Below are positions 14,255 through 26,104 of a DNA stretch of 64,000 nucleotides, in pieces. Made by a program: the position numbers and the translations under genes. The notes under the pieces are model-generated. The model saw nothing but the letters and a program-made list of their open reading frames with translations. It was not told the DNA's origin and did not search any database. The DNA is from Anadara kagoshimensis (lineage: Eukaryota; Mollusca; Bivalvia; Arcoida; Arcidae): assembly GCA_021292105.1 (NCBI GenBank), contig CM037864.1:39213486-39277485 (forward strand). Direction: 5' to 3'. The first letter of the stretch is position 1, and each line of letters opens with the position of its first letter.

Positions 14255-14612
14255 GATTATAATGCCCAGTGGTGTTACTTGTTCTAACTTTATATTACTA
14301 ATTAAGCAGGCTGCTTACAAATACGACAATGTAATTTGTTTGACACGGGGGCATTGCAAACTTAGACTCATCAAGGCACTCAAAGCGTTTTGTGTCCGTT
14401 ATCCGTGCCATAGTTCCATGTTCCTTTCATTCTAAATTTTGATTACATACGTGGCGAGTGTAGTTAGCTATACAGGATGTGTTAATCCTACCGGAGCATG
14501 CGGTCTCACTTCCCTGCTGGTGGAAATTCACGTGTTTAGCTTAATTTGCCAGATTTAAAGTGTTTACTTTGGGATTGTTATTTGGACACGGGTTGGTATG
14601 TTTGTTTCTAAT
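14255..14612 (+). mobile_element. 5'-truncated Penelope-like element (3' end of RT frame plus 3' UTR)
   Basis: This matches the reverse complement of the larger element at 59328-61890. From about 14270 it follows the last stretch of the reverse-transcriptase frame (for example gcaggctgcttacaaata and actcatcaaggcactcaaa). It then keeps the TAG stop (14411-14413) and the ~200-bp 3' UTR through catgttcctttc, tggcgagtgtag, ctcacttccctg and tggtatgtttgtttctaatt. The copy is diverged and frameshifted, so it is dead. The shared 3' end with a missing 5' part is what target-primed reverse transcription leaves behind. Confidence 0.8.
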
Positions 14613-15317
14613 TAGAAAAATAGTTACGGCCATAAACTACCAATTTTCAAATCTCTGTTTTGGGTGTTTTAAATCAAAGTACATTTGGAAATTACAAACA
14701 CAAACTAATAATAAAGAATATGTAAACCCAATGATATCATGTAAATACATTCACTTGTATCCATTCATATCAAATATTTATTATTGTAATGAAGTAAACA
14801 TTAATTTATTGTAATGTACATTCCATGGACAAAATGTTTATGAATGAACCTACTATAAACAGCAACGTGGAAATAAAGATTACATGTTATTTTTACAGAA
14901 TAAAGCGCGATTCCAACAACTAATCCCTAAAAACAATTACAATGCTCCCTTTTTCTGAGACTTTTTCGTTTACAATTTTGTTTTTCTTGCAACCCTAGTC
15001 TCTGGCGTCTGTTAAAAACAGCTAAAAGCACTTACAAAAAAAAACACGTTTTGGATTGTACGATTTTCACTTTTTTTAAATATTCATATTCAAAAGTATA
15101 TTATAAACGGTATGTGTATAAATGCGCATTACCTGTATTGACGTTAATTAATGGATCAGGGAGTTACTGTTAAACATGGAGTGTTCGCGAATTCGCGAGA
15201 TAGGAAAAATTAGCGAAACTAATGATTGCGAAAATAAAATTGATCAAATAAAAACAGTTCAAACGTGGATTTGTACATTATGAAGGAAGAACAGGCGATT
15301 TTACATATACGATTTTA

Positions 15318-15400
15318 AATGAGTTGAGCAATGGTGTTCAACGTCCAATTCAAGAATATTTCACTTATATCGAGCCGTCGCCAGCTATATCAATGTATAT
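15318..15400 (-). mobile_element. SINE family 1, 3' fragment
   Basis: The reverse complement of the SINE tail is visible: gagttgagcaatggtgttca, then tcaagaatatttcacttata and tcgagccgtcgccagctata. It corresponds to the last ~80 bp of the SINE at 4807-5151. No tRNA head is present. Confidence 0.75.
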
Positions 15401-15465
15401 GTATCTTTGCCAATAACGATTTAGAAATTGGGATTCAACTGAAAAACTCGACGCATATGAGTTGT

Positions 15466-15486
15466 AAGAGAGAGAGAGAGAGAGAG
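15466..15486. repeat. (GA)n microsatellite
   Basis: About 10 GA dinucleotides. Confidence 0.9.
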
Positions 15487-15645
15487 CATAGTGGGTGGTC
15501 ACAATTGTCCGGAATCACGTACGAGATGTCTACATATCGATATATTTGCATAACCATACATATTGCGATATCATTAACACATTTCTTAATCGAATAATGT
15601 GTTTATTAAATAAATACTCCAAGCCGCCGTCTGATGGTCGTATCA

Positions 15646-15824
15646 TTTGATTACATATCAGTTTTATACGGTACTAACTCATTAGACTTAATGCTATTGT
15701 CGGAGCACCCGGTCTCACTTCCCTGGTGGAAGTTCGCGTGTATAACTTAATTTGTCAGTTTCAAAGTTTCTTTTTTATTTTGGGATTGTGATTTGGACAT
15801 GGAATAGTATATTTGTTTTTGATT
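15646..15824 (+). mobile_element. Penelope-like element 3' UTR fragment
   Basis: It carries tttgattacata, then gtcggagcacccggtctcac, ttccctggtggaagttcgcg, tttgggattgtgatttggac and the shared terminus tttgtttttgattg. These match the 3' UTR of the element at 59328-61890 (reverse complement). No reverse-transcriptase sequence remains. Confidence 0.8.
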
Positions 15825-17600
15825 GTATACTTTTCTACACAACGTCACACAGTAGAAATTAAAAACCAATGACTAATCCAAATTGTACATAACTGCATTG
15901 GTTAGGTACTGGGTTTACCATCACAAAGTGGCGTAACACATACTGTCTAAAAAGCGTCACGATGTTAAAGTATGCATATAGATCTACAATGTTAATGTAT
16001 TGATCAACGTTTTGCAGTAGTTTAGAAACACGGTATACGTTAGTTCCTCAATTTGTTTGCTGTATTTTTTAAGTAATTATAAAGTAGTAATTTTAAGTAA
16101 AATAATTGGGTTTTCCCATAAATGATCGATATTGCATTAAATACCAGTCATGTGAACAAATAAATGCAATAAATGCATTATCATATAATTATTAGTGATA
16201 TTGAACTTATTAAATTGGAAATAATTATTAAATCATTTCTATTTAAACTAGGTTTTAGTAATGTTTTAAATGTATTGAATGAAACGCGGCGTATACCATT
16301 TTGTAATATATCAAAATTATCATTTTCCAAAATTTTAAATTAATAATACTTGTAATTAAAATGACGTAAATTCTCTGAAATTCATTCCCTCGATAAATAC
16401 ATAAAAACGATGATCGAAAATTAATAAGTACACAATTGTATTACAAGGTATGTATGAGATGGAAGTCCGCAGTAAGTGTGAAGCAATATTAAAAAAATTA
16501 CCAGTTTTGATATATAAAGGGGATTACACATGCCGTCTAGTAAGAATATGTAATAAATGAGAAATGTTTTAATTTACATATATGTCTTCATACTTATATC
16601 AAACATTTGGATGAACATGCTAAATTGCATTCACATCCAGTCAGGTGCTAGGAGGCGTGGCTAGAACCAAGAAACAGTCAAGAGAAGAATGATTAGGACG
16701 TGTCATCAATTTATGGTCAACACAAAGATAATTTATGTATGCACTTTATAATAGATATGTCACTACCGTTTTATATACGATACGGCGATTTTGTAAGGAC
16801 CATTTTTGCGAAATTCTTTCGGAGATCTAGGAGTGGGTTACACTGCTTTAGTTTTACTCCAGATAGTACTCATGTATTGCTGGACGTAGGCTTTTAAAAC
16901 ATTTCTGTTGGGAATATTTTACAGAAAAACCAAAACTTTATAATAAGGTAAGTCCTTTATGGAATAATAAGAAAATAGTAATTTATTACCCGATAATAAT
17001 GCAATTTTGTCAATTTCATTAGATTTATTTCTTAAACAAAATAGGTATTTTACAAGTTATATTTCACACATCAAAATTCTCTCAGTTTAAAAACAAATTT
17101 TAAAAAGTGAAGAATTTTTTATTTCGGAAAATAATAGGAATTCCTTATTTTTATTTACAAAGAATTATATATTTTTGTTATGCCCAAATTGTACTTATTT
17201 ACGGTGATTGGTTTTACTGTTAAATCTTATTACGATTTTCCTCGTCAATTTTCTGATAGATATTACCTATTTATTACAATAATGACCAGATCCAGCTAAG
17301 CTTTAAGGCATGTTTAACGCTTAATTAAACTAGGATGTAAAAATTAACATTTCCTTTATCACAGGAAAACAATGATACACAACATTACTGATACACACAT
17401 AATTTAAGTAAAAACAATGAATTAAATTTCTCGCTGATATCATATCCCTTTTTCATTTTTTTTGTAAAGGCTTTCTTGTAATGATAATTAATAGATGTCA
17501 CATACATGTAGAAACGTTATTAAAACATTTCCAAATAGACAACAATCGGTCATGTAAAACGCGTTGATATGTGTATCTATTAGCTGTCATAACTTTACAT
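15825..17600. other. AT-rich stretch, no gene recognised
   Basis: Nothing recognisable. The open frame at 16700-16897 has no motif or conserved composition. Confidence 0.55.
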
Positions 17601-17619
17601 AATTTAACACTGAACATTA

Positions 17620-17990
17620 AACGAGCGGCAAGGTCGTTGTCCTGTAAAAATAAAGGTGTCTCATCGCTGTGGGTTCGATTCCGGTCGACCAAAAGTAAGA
17701 AAGGGTTGTTTTTTCTTGCCGTAGGCTGTTACTGGTTGGATTGGTACCAGTATCATGGACTACGTGGTCTGCGAATTTTTTTCTGCAAGACTGCTGGCTA
17801 GTATAATTGCACTCTAAATTTCACAATAAATGTGCGCTAGTGCAAAACAGAAAAAACACGTGTAAAAAACAGTACAGGAACCACATGATATTGTGTTTAG
17901 ATTAATCCTTTAAGATTTTGTTCAGATGCGAATCCCTAAAAATGCTGATGCGACGTAAAAAAAACATTTAACCAACCAACACACCACCCA
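17620..17990 (+). mobile_element. tRNA-Arg-like SINE (family 2), degraded head
   Basis: It contains box B gtgggttcgattccggtcga (about 17670), the body phrases cttgccgtaggctgttac, accagtatcatggactacg and gtgcgctagtgcaaaac, and a tail gatgcgacgtaaaa...aaccaaccaacaca. The same order of blocks occurs in the better copy at 58642-59022. The 5' half of the tRNA head is decayed. The open frames on both strands here are translations of the SINE. Confidence 0.75.
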
Positions 17991-17999
17991 ATCAACTGA

Positions 18000-19040
18000 T
18001 AATTAACCAACTGCTTATTTGTGTCTTACCGAAGCGATTTTGTCTTGAAATGCAGGACTTTAATTTATTTTCCAATGTCATGATGCATTGCGTTGATCTG
18101 CAATGAGCGCATACGCAAAACTGATAATACATAGTGGGTCTTTAAATGAATATGTTCCGAAACACAGCAAACAAATTTTTAAATAACATTTTTTTGGCCA
18201 TCAATAATTATAAGAGTTTATATATAAATAGGAAAAAGGTTGTTAAGATGCGCAAGTAAAACATTATCTACGCGATTTGCCATCAAGGTTGGTTGTATTT
18301 CGGATAGGGGAAAATTGGTGAGGTGAAGTCAATAAGGACTTAAAACCAGTGTTAAGTCTTCAAATATTATTATTTTATTGTCACTAGATAAAAACGAATT
18401 ATATTTGAAAAATAATAACGAAATGTGTTTCGTCATATAATAATAATATGACACTTGATGGTTTGCATTTTACCGAGACAAGCTTTTGAAATATTAGATA
18501 TTAATGTCAAACATTTACCAAACCGTCATTTTTGGTACGAAACATGTCCAAGAACGACATGCAATCTTCTGTCATTGTCGGGCTCTATAAAATGCAGTAA
18601 TGATATTTGACACAAATCTCCTGTAACAGTTTTGTTGGACACTATAAATAAGTCCTTTTACATTTTGTATGTTTTTGACTAGAGATAATTTGATATATTT
18701 AGGGGCGGGATAAATGAAAAGTTTAAGACTTAAGATCACCATAATTTTGTTTACTATTTTAAGCCCAAAATAAATTTTACTGTCAGACATAATTGTTTGC
18801 CTCTTAAATAATCCGTTTAACCGGATATTTCAGAAGGTGAATTTGACAAATTCGGTTAAAAGTGTAGCATTTTAAATATACATATATCATAAGAATTTAA
18901 AGTGTCCTTTACCGTTTGACACAAGTGTCAACCTGCTTTTGGCAACAACTGCACAGTGGTTAAATAATTTAGAAAGAAGGACAGACTACTTGTATGTTTT
19001 AGCACGAGTATAACCGCCCATTTGAAATTAAATGACGTTT
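18000..19040. other. Region upstream of the SLC26 gene, no feature called
   Basis: I see no coding exon, core promoter or conserved site I can support. If the splice acceptor at 19054 is real, 5' UTR exons and the promoter lie farther upstream and cannot be placed by eye. Confidence 0.5.
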
Positions 19041-19054
19041 TTTTTAATTGATAG
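19040..19054 (+). promoter_or_regulatory. Candidate splice acceptor before the SLC26 start codon
   Basis: A T-rich tract (tttttttttaattgatag) ends in AG at 19053-19054, 27 nt before the ATG at 19082. It fits a 3' splice site for a 5' UTR intron. It is a sequence match only; RNA data would decide. Confidence 0.45.
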
Positions 19055-19081
19055 GTTTGAAAAAGGCTTAAAACCCTCAAG

Positions 19082-21579
19082 ATGTTGCGATCCGCGTCAG
19101 AAGGAGAGAGCGTGGGCTATAACAACGATCCTACAGGTCCTGGTAGAACTAGCAGACGATCTTCAAGTCAATATCCAGGCGACAACGCCATATACATGAA
19201 ACGGGCACCATATACACAGGTTGCGTTCGATGACGTTCATTTGAAAGACAAAGGGGAAATAGAGAGGACATCATTGCAAGATAAAGTTAAAAAACAAATT
19301 TTCTGTTCCAAAAAGAGACTCTGGAAGCTATTTACTACTTTCTTTCCAATCATCAAAGTTCTGAGGTACTACAACATCAAAGAGAACATCGTGATTGATA
19401 TCTCTCTGGGGTGACTGTGGGTATTTTACATATCCCACAAGCCCTTGCTTTTGGTTACCTTACTTCCGTAAAACTAGAGAACGGACTTTACACTTCAATA
19501 TGGCCAATCATTATCTATGTAATATTCGGAACATCTCAACACGTTTCAATGGGAACAAGTGCTGTAATTTGCATTGTAACGGCAAGTGTTATCGACCGGC
19601 AGGCTGACGAATTCAAATTAGCTAATCCGAACTTGTTACAGGAGTTTGCTAAAAGTGATGGAAACACTACGGTACTGCCAGTATGGGAAGACATTCCCGC
19701 GTTTATGGATTATAAGGAAAATGTAGCAATGAGCATAACCCTGTTTGTTGGAGCAGTTTTGCTAATAATGGGTTTCTTGCGACTCGGATTTGTAACTGCA
19801 TACTTGTCTGAATCCTTTTTTAACGCCTTTACTTCCGGCGCTGCAGTCCATATCGCAACCAGTCAAATCCCAGCTATTATTGGTATCTCAATTCCAAGGT
19901 ATGGCGGAGCATTTAAAATCATCAAGACCTACTCTGCATTATTCGGGAATATTGCTTCGATAGAATGGGAAACGTGTCTAACTGCACTTGTCAGTATTGC
20001 CATCCTTGTCTTTGTGAAAGAATTTATCAACGAGAAATTCAAAGACAAACTTTTTATCCCCATTCCCGTTGAGCTGATCGTCGTTATTTTGGCAACCATT
20101 ATATCATATTTCGCAAACTTGAAGGAATGCCGTGTTGACGTCGTTGGTACGATCCCAAGTGACCTCCCTGTTCCGGTAGTACCCGATATTACTGGTTTCG
20201 AAAATTACTTCGTCGACTGTTTCGTTATCGCCATCCTTATATTCGCAAACACCATTGCATGGCTAAGGTATGTGCAAAGAAACACAACTATGAGGTCGAT
20301 GACAGCCAGGAATTGATCGCTTACGGAATGTGCAATTTTATCAGTTCATTCTTAAAATGTTTCCCATCAGCAGTAGCCCCACCGCGTTCCATGGTCGCTT
20401 CAAATATGAACACAAAATCAACCCTATCTGGCGTTTTTGTAACCGTGTTGATGATTCTTGTTGTCATGGCTATGAGTCCACTTTTTGAGCCTCTGCCAAA
20501 AGCAGCACTAGCATCAATCATTATTGTCGCATTAAGGGACTATTTGTACAAATGGGAGATTGTGTCAAATTCTGGAGAATCAACAAGCACGATTTCGTCA
20601 TTTGGTTCTTCACTATAATGAGCGTTGTGTTCCTCGATATTGACCTCGGTCTTGGTATCGGCGTTGGAATATCACTCATCACCGTGGTAACACAGACCCA
20701 ATTCTCACGTGGTTATAGATTGGGCAGAACCATGAAAGATAGTGTTATTGTCGAACACAAAGTATACAGAGACTCAGTTGAACAACCCGGAGTTAAGATT
20801 TTCCGCTTCCAATCCAATTTGTATTTTGCAAACGCAGAAATCTTCAGAAGTTCATTATATCGCTCCACCGTCAACCCTAGAAAACTTCTTAAACTTTTGA
20901 AAAAGCAAGAAAAGAAATTGGCCAAAGCCGGCAAATCTGGAATTGATGAAATGGAAAATGGACAAATCAAACGTAATAATTCGGACAGTAATTTAATATA
21001 AATGGCAAATCTCCAAAATCAAGTACCACGAGTTTATCATCGGAATTTAGTGCCGGTTTGTATGACAACCAAGTGTTCACTGTGTCTGACGAGAAAGGCA
21101 CTGCTGGTTCTCAAAACAACGGTCTCAGCATTGAAGCAAAATATAGACAACCAAAAGTTAGTATTGCATCAAATATTAGTAGTATGACAGACGAAGAAGA
21201 GGAGGAGGAAGATCCCGAGGACGGCCAGGAGCCAGTATCAGAGAAAAAACTTAAAAGACTAAGAAGAACACATCACGTTATTGTTGACTGTTCCAATATG
21301 AACTATTTAGATGCCTCTGGGGCTAATGTGTTAGGACACATCTCTACAGAGTATGCTCATGTGAATATTACATTTTTCATTGCTGGTTGTTCTAAAGAGG
21401 TCAGAAGGACTATGGAACACGCAAGCACTTACGATAAAATTCCAAAAGCTCACGTATTTCTTGAAGTACATGATGCTATCGCTGTGGCAAGAATGGGTAC
21501 AGTACAACCATTACCAGCAGTACTGGAGGACTTCTCTGATGACGAAGCTGGAGAAGATTCATATATCACAAAAATGTAA
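19082..21579 (+). pseudogene. SLC26-like: SLC26/SulP anion transporter with STAS domain, single coding block with four frameshifts
   Basis: SLC26 proteins are plasma-membrane anion exchangers or channels (chloride, bicarbonate, sulfate, oxalate); which anions this one carries cannot be read from sequence. The frame runs about 830 codons, full length for the family. It begins with a cytosolic N-terminus (RAPYTQVAF, residues about 40-50), then the SulP core (TVGILHIPQALAFGYLT, residue ~109; NGLYTSIWP; FGTSQHVSMGTSAV, where family members often have R-H). Multiple membrane segments follow, including APPRSMV (residue ~435), whose Arg sits at the position of the anion-site Arg in prestin. Next comes a C-terminal STAS domain (FRFQSNLYFANAEIFRSSL ~residue 575; VDCSNMNYLDASGANVL ~residue 735) split by an acidic linker (about 21187-21240). 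The C-terminus ends T-K-M, a class-I PDZ-ligand type. Frame breaks lie near 19403-19410 (extra CT), 20257-20262 (-1), 20528-20545 (-1) and 20990-21002 (extra 2 or -1). No premature stops occur within segments. No introns interrupt the coding part, although metazoan SLC26 genes usually have many. Assembly indels in a live single-exon gene and a young retrocopy both fit. Confidence 0.92.
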
Positions 21580-21581
21580 GT
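21576..21581 (+). promoter_or_regulatory. Candidate splice donor overlapping the SLC26 stop codon
   Basis: The sequence aaaat|GTAAGT is a perfect donor consensus. The TAA stop (21577-21579) lies inside it. Unspliced RNA ends the protein in T-K-M. Splicing to the acceptor at 23291 would give T-K-I followed at once by TAA. Confidence 0.5.
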
Positions 21582-22253
21582 GCCGATAAGTTTTTTTCAA
21601 ATAACATTTCAGTAGTCGAGGAACTGTTTTTCAAAGGCTTTGTTAAAACAATGTTCCCAATGTATTTACTTTCGAAAAAAACAAACAAATTTGTCATATT
21701 GACTTTTCTATTTTGTACACTTACATCGAGTTTACAATTTACTTGTCATCATTGTTTACTTTGACATATTTAAGTGGCAAAATGGATCGCTATTCAAATT
21801 GATGACTATTTTACTATAGTTTTAATAATCCAGTTTCCGTATTCTCTTCTGGTTTTTTTAAATCCGAATTAAATATTTTTCGCTGAAGATAATTTTCAAA
21901 AAGGCAAAGTTACACATGTGAAGTTTTGGAATGTAATTTTGTCGTCTGTATTTTTTACAAAAATATTAATTGGTAAACGTTAAATATGCAAAACGCTGGA
22001 ACACGTGACTATATATAGCATTCTGGTTGGTAGAAATTACAAAAGTTACACCTGCAAATTGCTTATGCAAAATCTAGGATATTTTCCAGGAAAACAAGAG
22101 CTAGTTAAAATATTCCTATTTTATTGATAGAGTGTAAGCGATTAAAAATGCTTTGTCTCATACCATTAAACAAATTTCACGGAGCACCTTTTGAATGTTT
22201 TTCTTTTAGGGGCGAATAACTTTTATGAGGTAAATAAAAATACAAAGTTGTCT

Positions 22254-22465
22254 TAATGGGGTTCACAGCTGTACCACATAATACCCCATATCGTTTGTGC
22301 AGAAAAATGATTAATTTTCCATTTGGTATGGAATCATGCCAGTTCACGTTTTCCCGTAAAACAACAACGTTATTCTGGGAATCTGTGACGTCAAAGTTTT
22401 ACAAAACGTCCCACACAAACGTTAAAGGGGTGTTGATCACGTGTTACAGCGGCGATACCTTATTG
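22254..22465. mobile_element. MITE family 3 copy (CACGTG-type inverted ends)
   Basis: The left end is taatggggttcacagctgta (accacat...). The right end is the inverse: gttgatcacgtgttacagcg followed by gcgatacctta. The interior (gttcacgttttcccgtaaaa, aacaacgttattctggga, cacacaaacgttaaa) matches the copies at 29397-29669 and 34075-34213. There is no coding capacity. If the downstream acceptor is real, it sits inside a 3' UTR intron of the SLC26 gene. Confidence 0.75.
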
Positions 22466-23267
22466 TAGACGGATTTAGATCTTATTGTATATTTTAACCT
22501 CTGAATAATAGACACCTTTCTACCATTTGATGTTTTTCTGTAGACTGTGACAATGACTTTATGTTTTAACCCTTAGAAAAAGATGTAACATGTAGCCTGT
22601 ATATATAAAACCTCAACTACTAGCACATATATATGCTTTAAACTTTAACATGTTCTTTTAAATCGTTTAATTTTCAAATTTGCAAAAATAGAGAATTATA
22701 AAAAACTATGTTTTAGGAATAAAATACACATTTATATATTCAGAAAAGAAAATATCCTTTCACGTATTGAATTGATTAAATACCAAAAACTAACATCAAC
22801 TACGTTTTAGTTTTGTCATGACACACGTCTTGTATGTATCTTAATCATATATATATATTAACAGTTGTTGAACGACCTAACATATGTTTTGTGTTTAGTG
22901 ATGTTTACTTCTATTTCACGCTAATCTAATGATTTAAAAATCTGATGGAATGATTAAAAATAATAACTTTCACCATGTATGAAACATGTAGCTAATGACG
23001 TTTAATAGAGCTTTTTTTACGTGTATGTATATTAACCAGTTGCTGGATATGTATAAACTACTCGATGTATATTGAACATAAAAAGAGTATATTCCTCGGC
23101 ATTGTCTCAGACTAAAGTTGTTTTTTTTTAATTTTAATTTTTTTTATTCAATTTTAATTTAATTTTATTTTGGATTTATTGGCATACTCTCAGTTCGCTA
23201 GCTATAGAACGTGTCAGACTTCTAAATTTCATTTTCTTTATTATTAACATCATTATGTGCTTGTATT

Positions 23268-23291
23268 TATTCATTTTTATCACTATTTCAG
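23268..23291 (+). promoter_or_regulatory. Candidate splice acceptor of a 3' terminal exon
   Basis: A pyrimidine-rich run (tatttatcactatttcag type) ends in CAG at 23289-23291 and is followed by ATAATAATGAG. Joined to the donor at 21576 it gives an immediate stop, so the rest would be 3' UTR. It is a sequence match only. Confidence 0.45.
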
Positions 23292-23591
23292 ATAATAATG
23301 AGAAGCGATTTTATGAACCTGTGTTATCATCGCATTGCCAAGGCTTTCATCGGCGTGTTAATATTGTCCTGAACGCATTGCAGCCTTATGGTTTTGGAAA
23401 ACGCCAATGGTTGTTATTAGAACAAGCATCAATATAATTTCCAAAGGAACATTTTGCTACAAACAAGCTTTCATAGAATCCATGCTGTGTACTATGTAGT
23501 GATGTGCTAGCATTGTATGGTGGTATCTTCGACTCTTGTTGTGTTGCACCGTAATCGGTAGTGTTTGCTTTTCTTGGTTACAATGTACATT

Positions 23592-23797
23592 GTGCGTCAT
23601 GTCATAAAAACTCGCTGTGGTAATGCCCTACGTGACACTGTGCGTCATAATGACGTCATCAATATAGTCGTGATGACGTCATACGTGACAATATCCGTCA
23701 TAATGGCGTCGTAAAATTCGTAGTGATTACGTCATACGAAACATTGCTCGTCATTATGACGTCTCATGAGAATTTTTTAGTCATTATAACGTGATAT
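23592..23797. repeat. 53-bp minisatellite rich in TGACGTCA (CRE-like) palindromes
   Basis: About 3.5 imperfect units start at roughly 23592 (partial), 23631, 23684 and 23737. Each unit has the form cgtgaca...cgtcataatgacgtc...gtgatgacgtcata. Two perfect TGACGTCA sites occur in the second unit (23651-23658 and 23674-23681), with diverged versions in the others. It lies within the probable 3' terminal exon of the SLC26 locus. TGACGTCA is the full CREB/ATF consensus, but repeat palindromes alone do not prove regulation. Confidence 0.75.
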
Positions 23798-23980
23798 GAG
23801 AACTTTATTGTCTATGTTTTGTATCAAGCTACTTATTGCATGCGTCTTTTACTGGCTAATGAGCTTCGTGTGTGTTGTGCCTAGATTATTTGGACATTTA
23901 AGCGACATACACGTGTTAAAATCTAGATTTGTAAGACATTTACAGACTTATTTGCGCTTAGCCTAGTCGGACAGACACAA

Positions 23981-23986
23981 AATAAA
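23981..23986 (+). terminator. Candidate polyadenylation signal (AATAAA)
   Basis: This is the first canonical AATAAA noted after the proposed acceptor at 23291, which would give a ~0.7-kb terminal exon. AATAAA is common by chance in DNA this AT-rich. Confidence 0.25.
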
Positions 23987-23999
23987 AATTCTTGACTAC

Positions 24000-26100
24000 A
24001 TTTTGACGTGTGAACTCGTGTATATAATGTGAATAATAGTTTGAGACAGTTATACTGTTACACAAATGTCATTCATTCAGGTGCACTTGTGTTCTCCGTC
24101 TTAAAGAGATAAAGATTACCTCCATGTCACCGTGTATAGCTACTAGCAATCATTTACAAATATATAACTAGACGCGTTGGTTTTCACAAAAATCTTTCTA
24201 TCAGCTTTTGAAAATATAAGAATACTTTTTTGTTTTTGAATTTGGTTAGAGAATGTTTATGTGTATTTTACATACAGATTGTTATATATTTTTAAAAAGT
24301 TTATGTTTCAACAATTTTCCTCGTATTTTCTTCTTTTTTCTTAAGAGGCTAATCAATTTAGTGCTAATGTGTTAAACATTTCTGTTGAAGGATTGGCTTT
24401 ACCTGAAATTTACTCCATGTATGTGAATATATCATTCTGTATAGATTATGAGAATATGGAAACGGGTTCATTTTAAAAATGAATCGTAATACTGTAAAAA
24501 CAACGTTACCATTTTGTTTTATATCAAAATAAATACGTTCATATTAATTTGATATAATCTAACTTGTAAATAAGGCTCAATTTAACGTTCATAAGAATTA
24601 TGATTAAATACGTATAGTGGCGATGACTATCTTATGTGTTTTACTAAGAAATTCAAAACAGAGTCACATTTTCAGTCAATTTAGCTGTCAAATACAATTT
24701 TTTTAATGTATTAAACAATATAATTCAAAAATGGTATATAACAAAGTAAATGTATGCAAATGTTCAATCTAATATAAGTCGGAAATTTTAAACCTGTGAC
24801 AACTATCTGAAAGACTTCAAAACTTGCTTCTTTAAGATGATTCGTAACATTCCGAGACTTAATTAATTTCTTTTAAAGGGTTTAAGAAAATGATAATGTG
24901 TAGATTTATTTCATGTTAAAACAAATCTTGACATTTATGGAGGTACTTGGTTTTTAAACAATGTTCTTTTGTGTAGAAATAAAGGTAAATATTACTGTAA
25001 AAATATATTTAAGAAAGCAGTAAATTTTCATGTCATCCATTTATTTTTTTGGTCTTATGTTCTTGTTTTTTCTAAGAAAATGTAAGTACGTAATTTTTGC
25101 TATGACAATGACCGCTGAGTATGCAATAAATTAAACTCTGAAATACATAAGAAATTATATTTTTGGCTTATTTGAGGGGTTAAGGTTGGGGTTGTTACAC
25201 AAGACAAAATGTCATGTTTAAGGTAGCTTAAAGGTGGCTTAAAGATAACTTAAATATGTCTATAAACCACCTTTAAGTCAGCTTTTAGTATCTTTAAGCT
25301 TGGCTTAAAGGTACATAAAGATGCGTTTCTTTCTTGTATTACAACATGAAATATGATTTTATTTGCTGCATACATTGATACTTCGTAAATTAATTCATTC
25401 ATGCAAAAACATGAAACTTCTTACAAACATAACTTCTGATTGACATCTAACTAAAAATAACCATTTTAAACTTCATCATATCATGTCATTTTCACCATTG
25501 TAAGTAGTTTTATATTTGGAATCTACGAACGGTTAAAGCTTGGTCCTAGGTGATATAAACGTTTTACAGATAACACTCAGTATTGTACAAATTGTTTATA
25601 AATAATTATGTATTATATTATTGTAATTCCATGACAAATAATGAATTTATGTGGATATATGTATAAACATACAGTATAAAAATACACTCCATTTGTTTAC
25701 ATAAAAAAGATTTATTATAACATTGTGTTTTTCATTTTTTTCTTAATTCCGTACATGTATATAACAGTTTCAAAAGTGACAATAACCCTGAAGTTTCCGA
25801 AGGACACAACGGCGATAATTCCAATTACATATTATACTAGTTGTAATTTTACAGCACTAGACGGTCGTTTTGGACTACAATTCCTCATCAGTAGTGCTTG
25901 GACCAAAAATATGAAAACAAAACTTTTTTCCAAAATATTGAAAAGAAACCAAAACGACCAACATATTTTTTACAAAAATCATCTAAGGAAATTCCTTGTA
26001 TGAAAGAGTATACCTTAGTTTTTGAGGAATTTCAAATTTTAACCAGCAGCAAATTTAGACAATAGTTTATTTGTGAAAATAACACAACACATAATTTCAT
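24000..26100. other. AT-rich stretch, no gene recognised
   Basis: Nothing is supported. At 25196-25320 the word gcttaaagg and its inverse ctttaagc recur several times and could fold, but I cannot assign a family. The open frame at 25725-26003 has no motif. Confidence 0.5.
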
Positions 26101-26104
26101 TACC

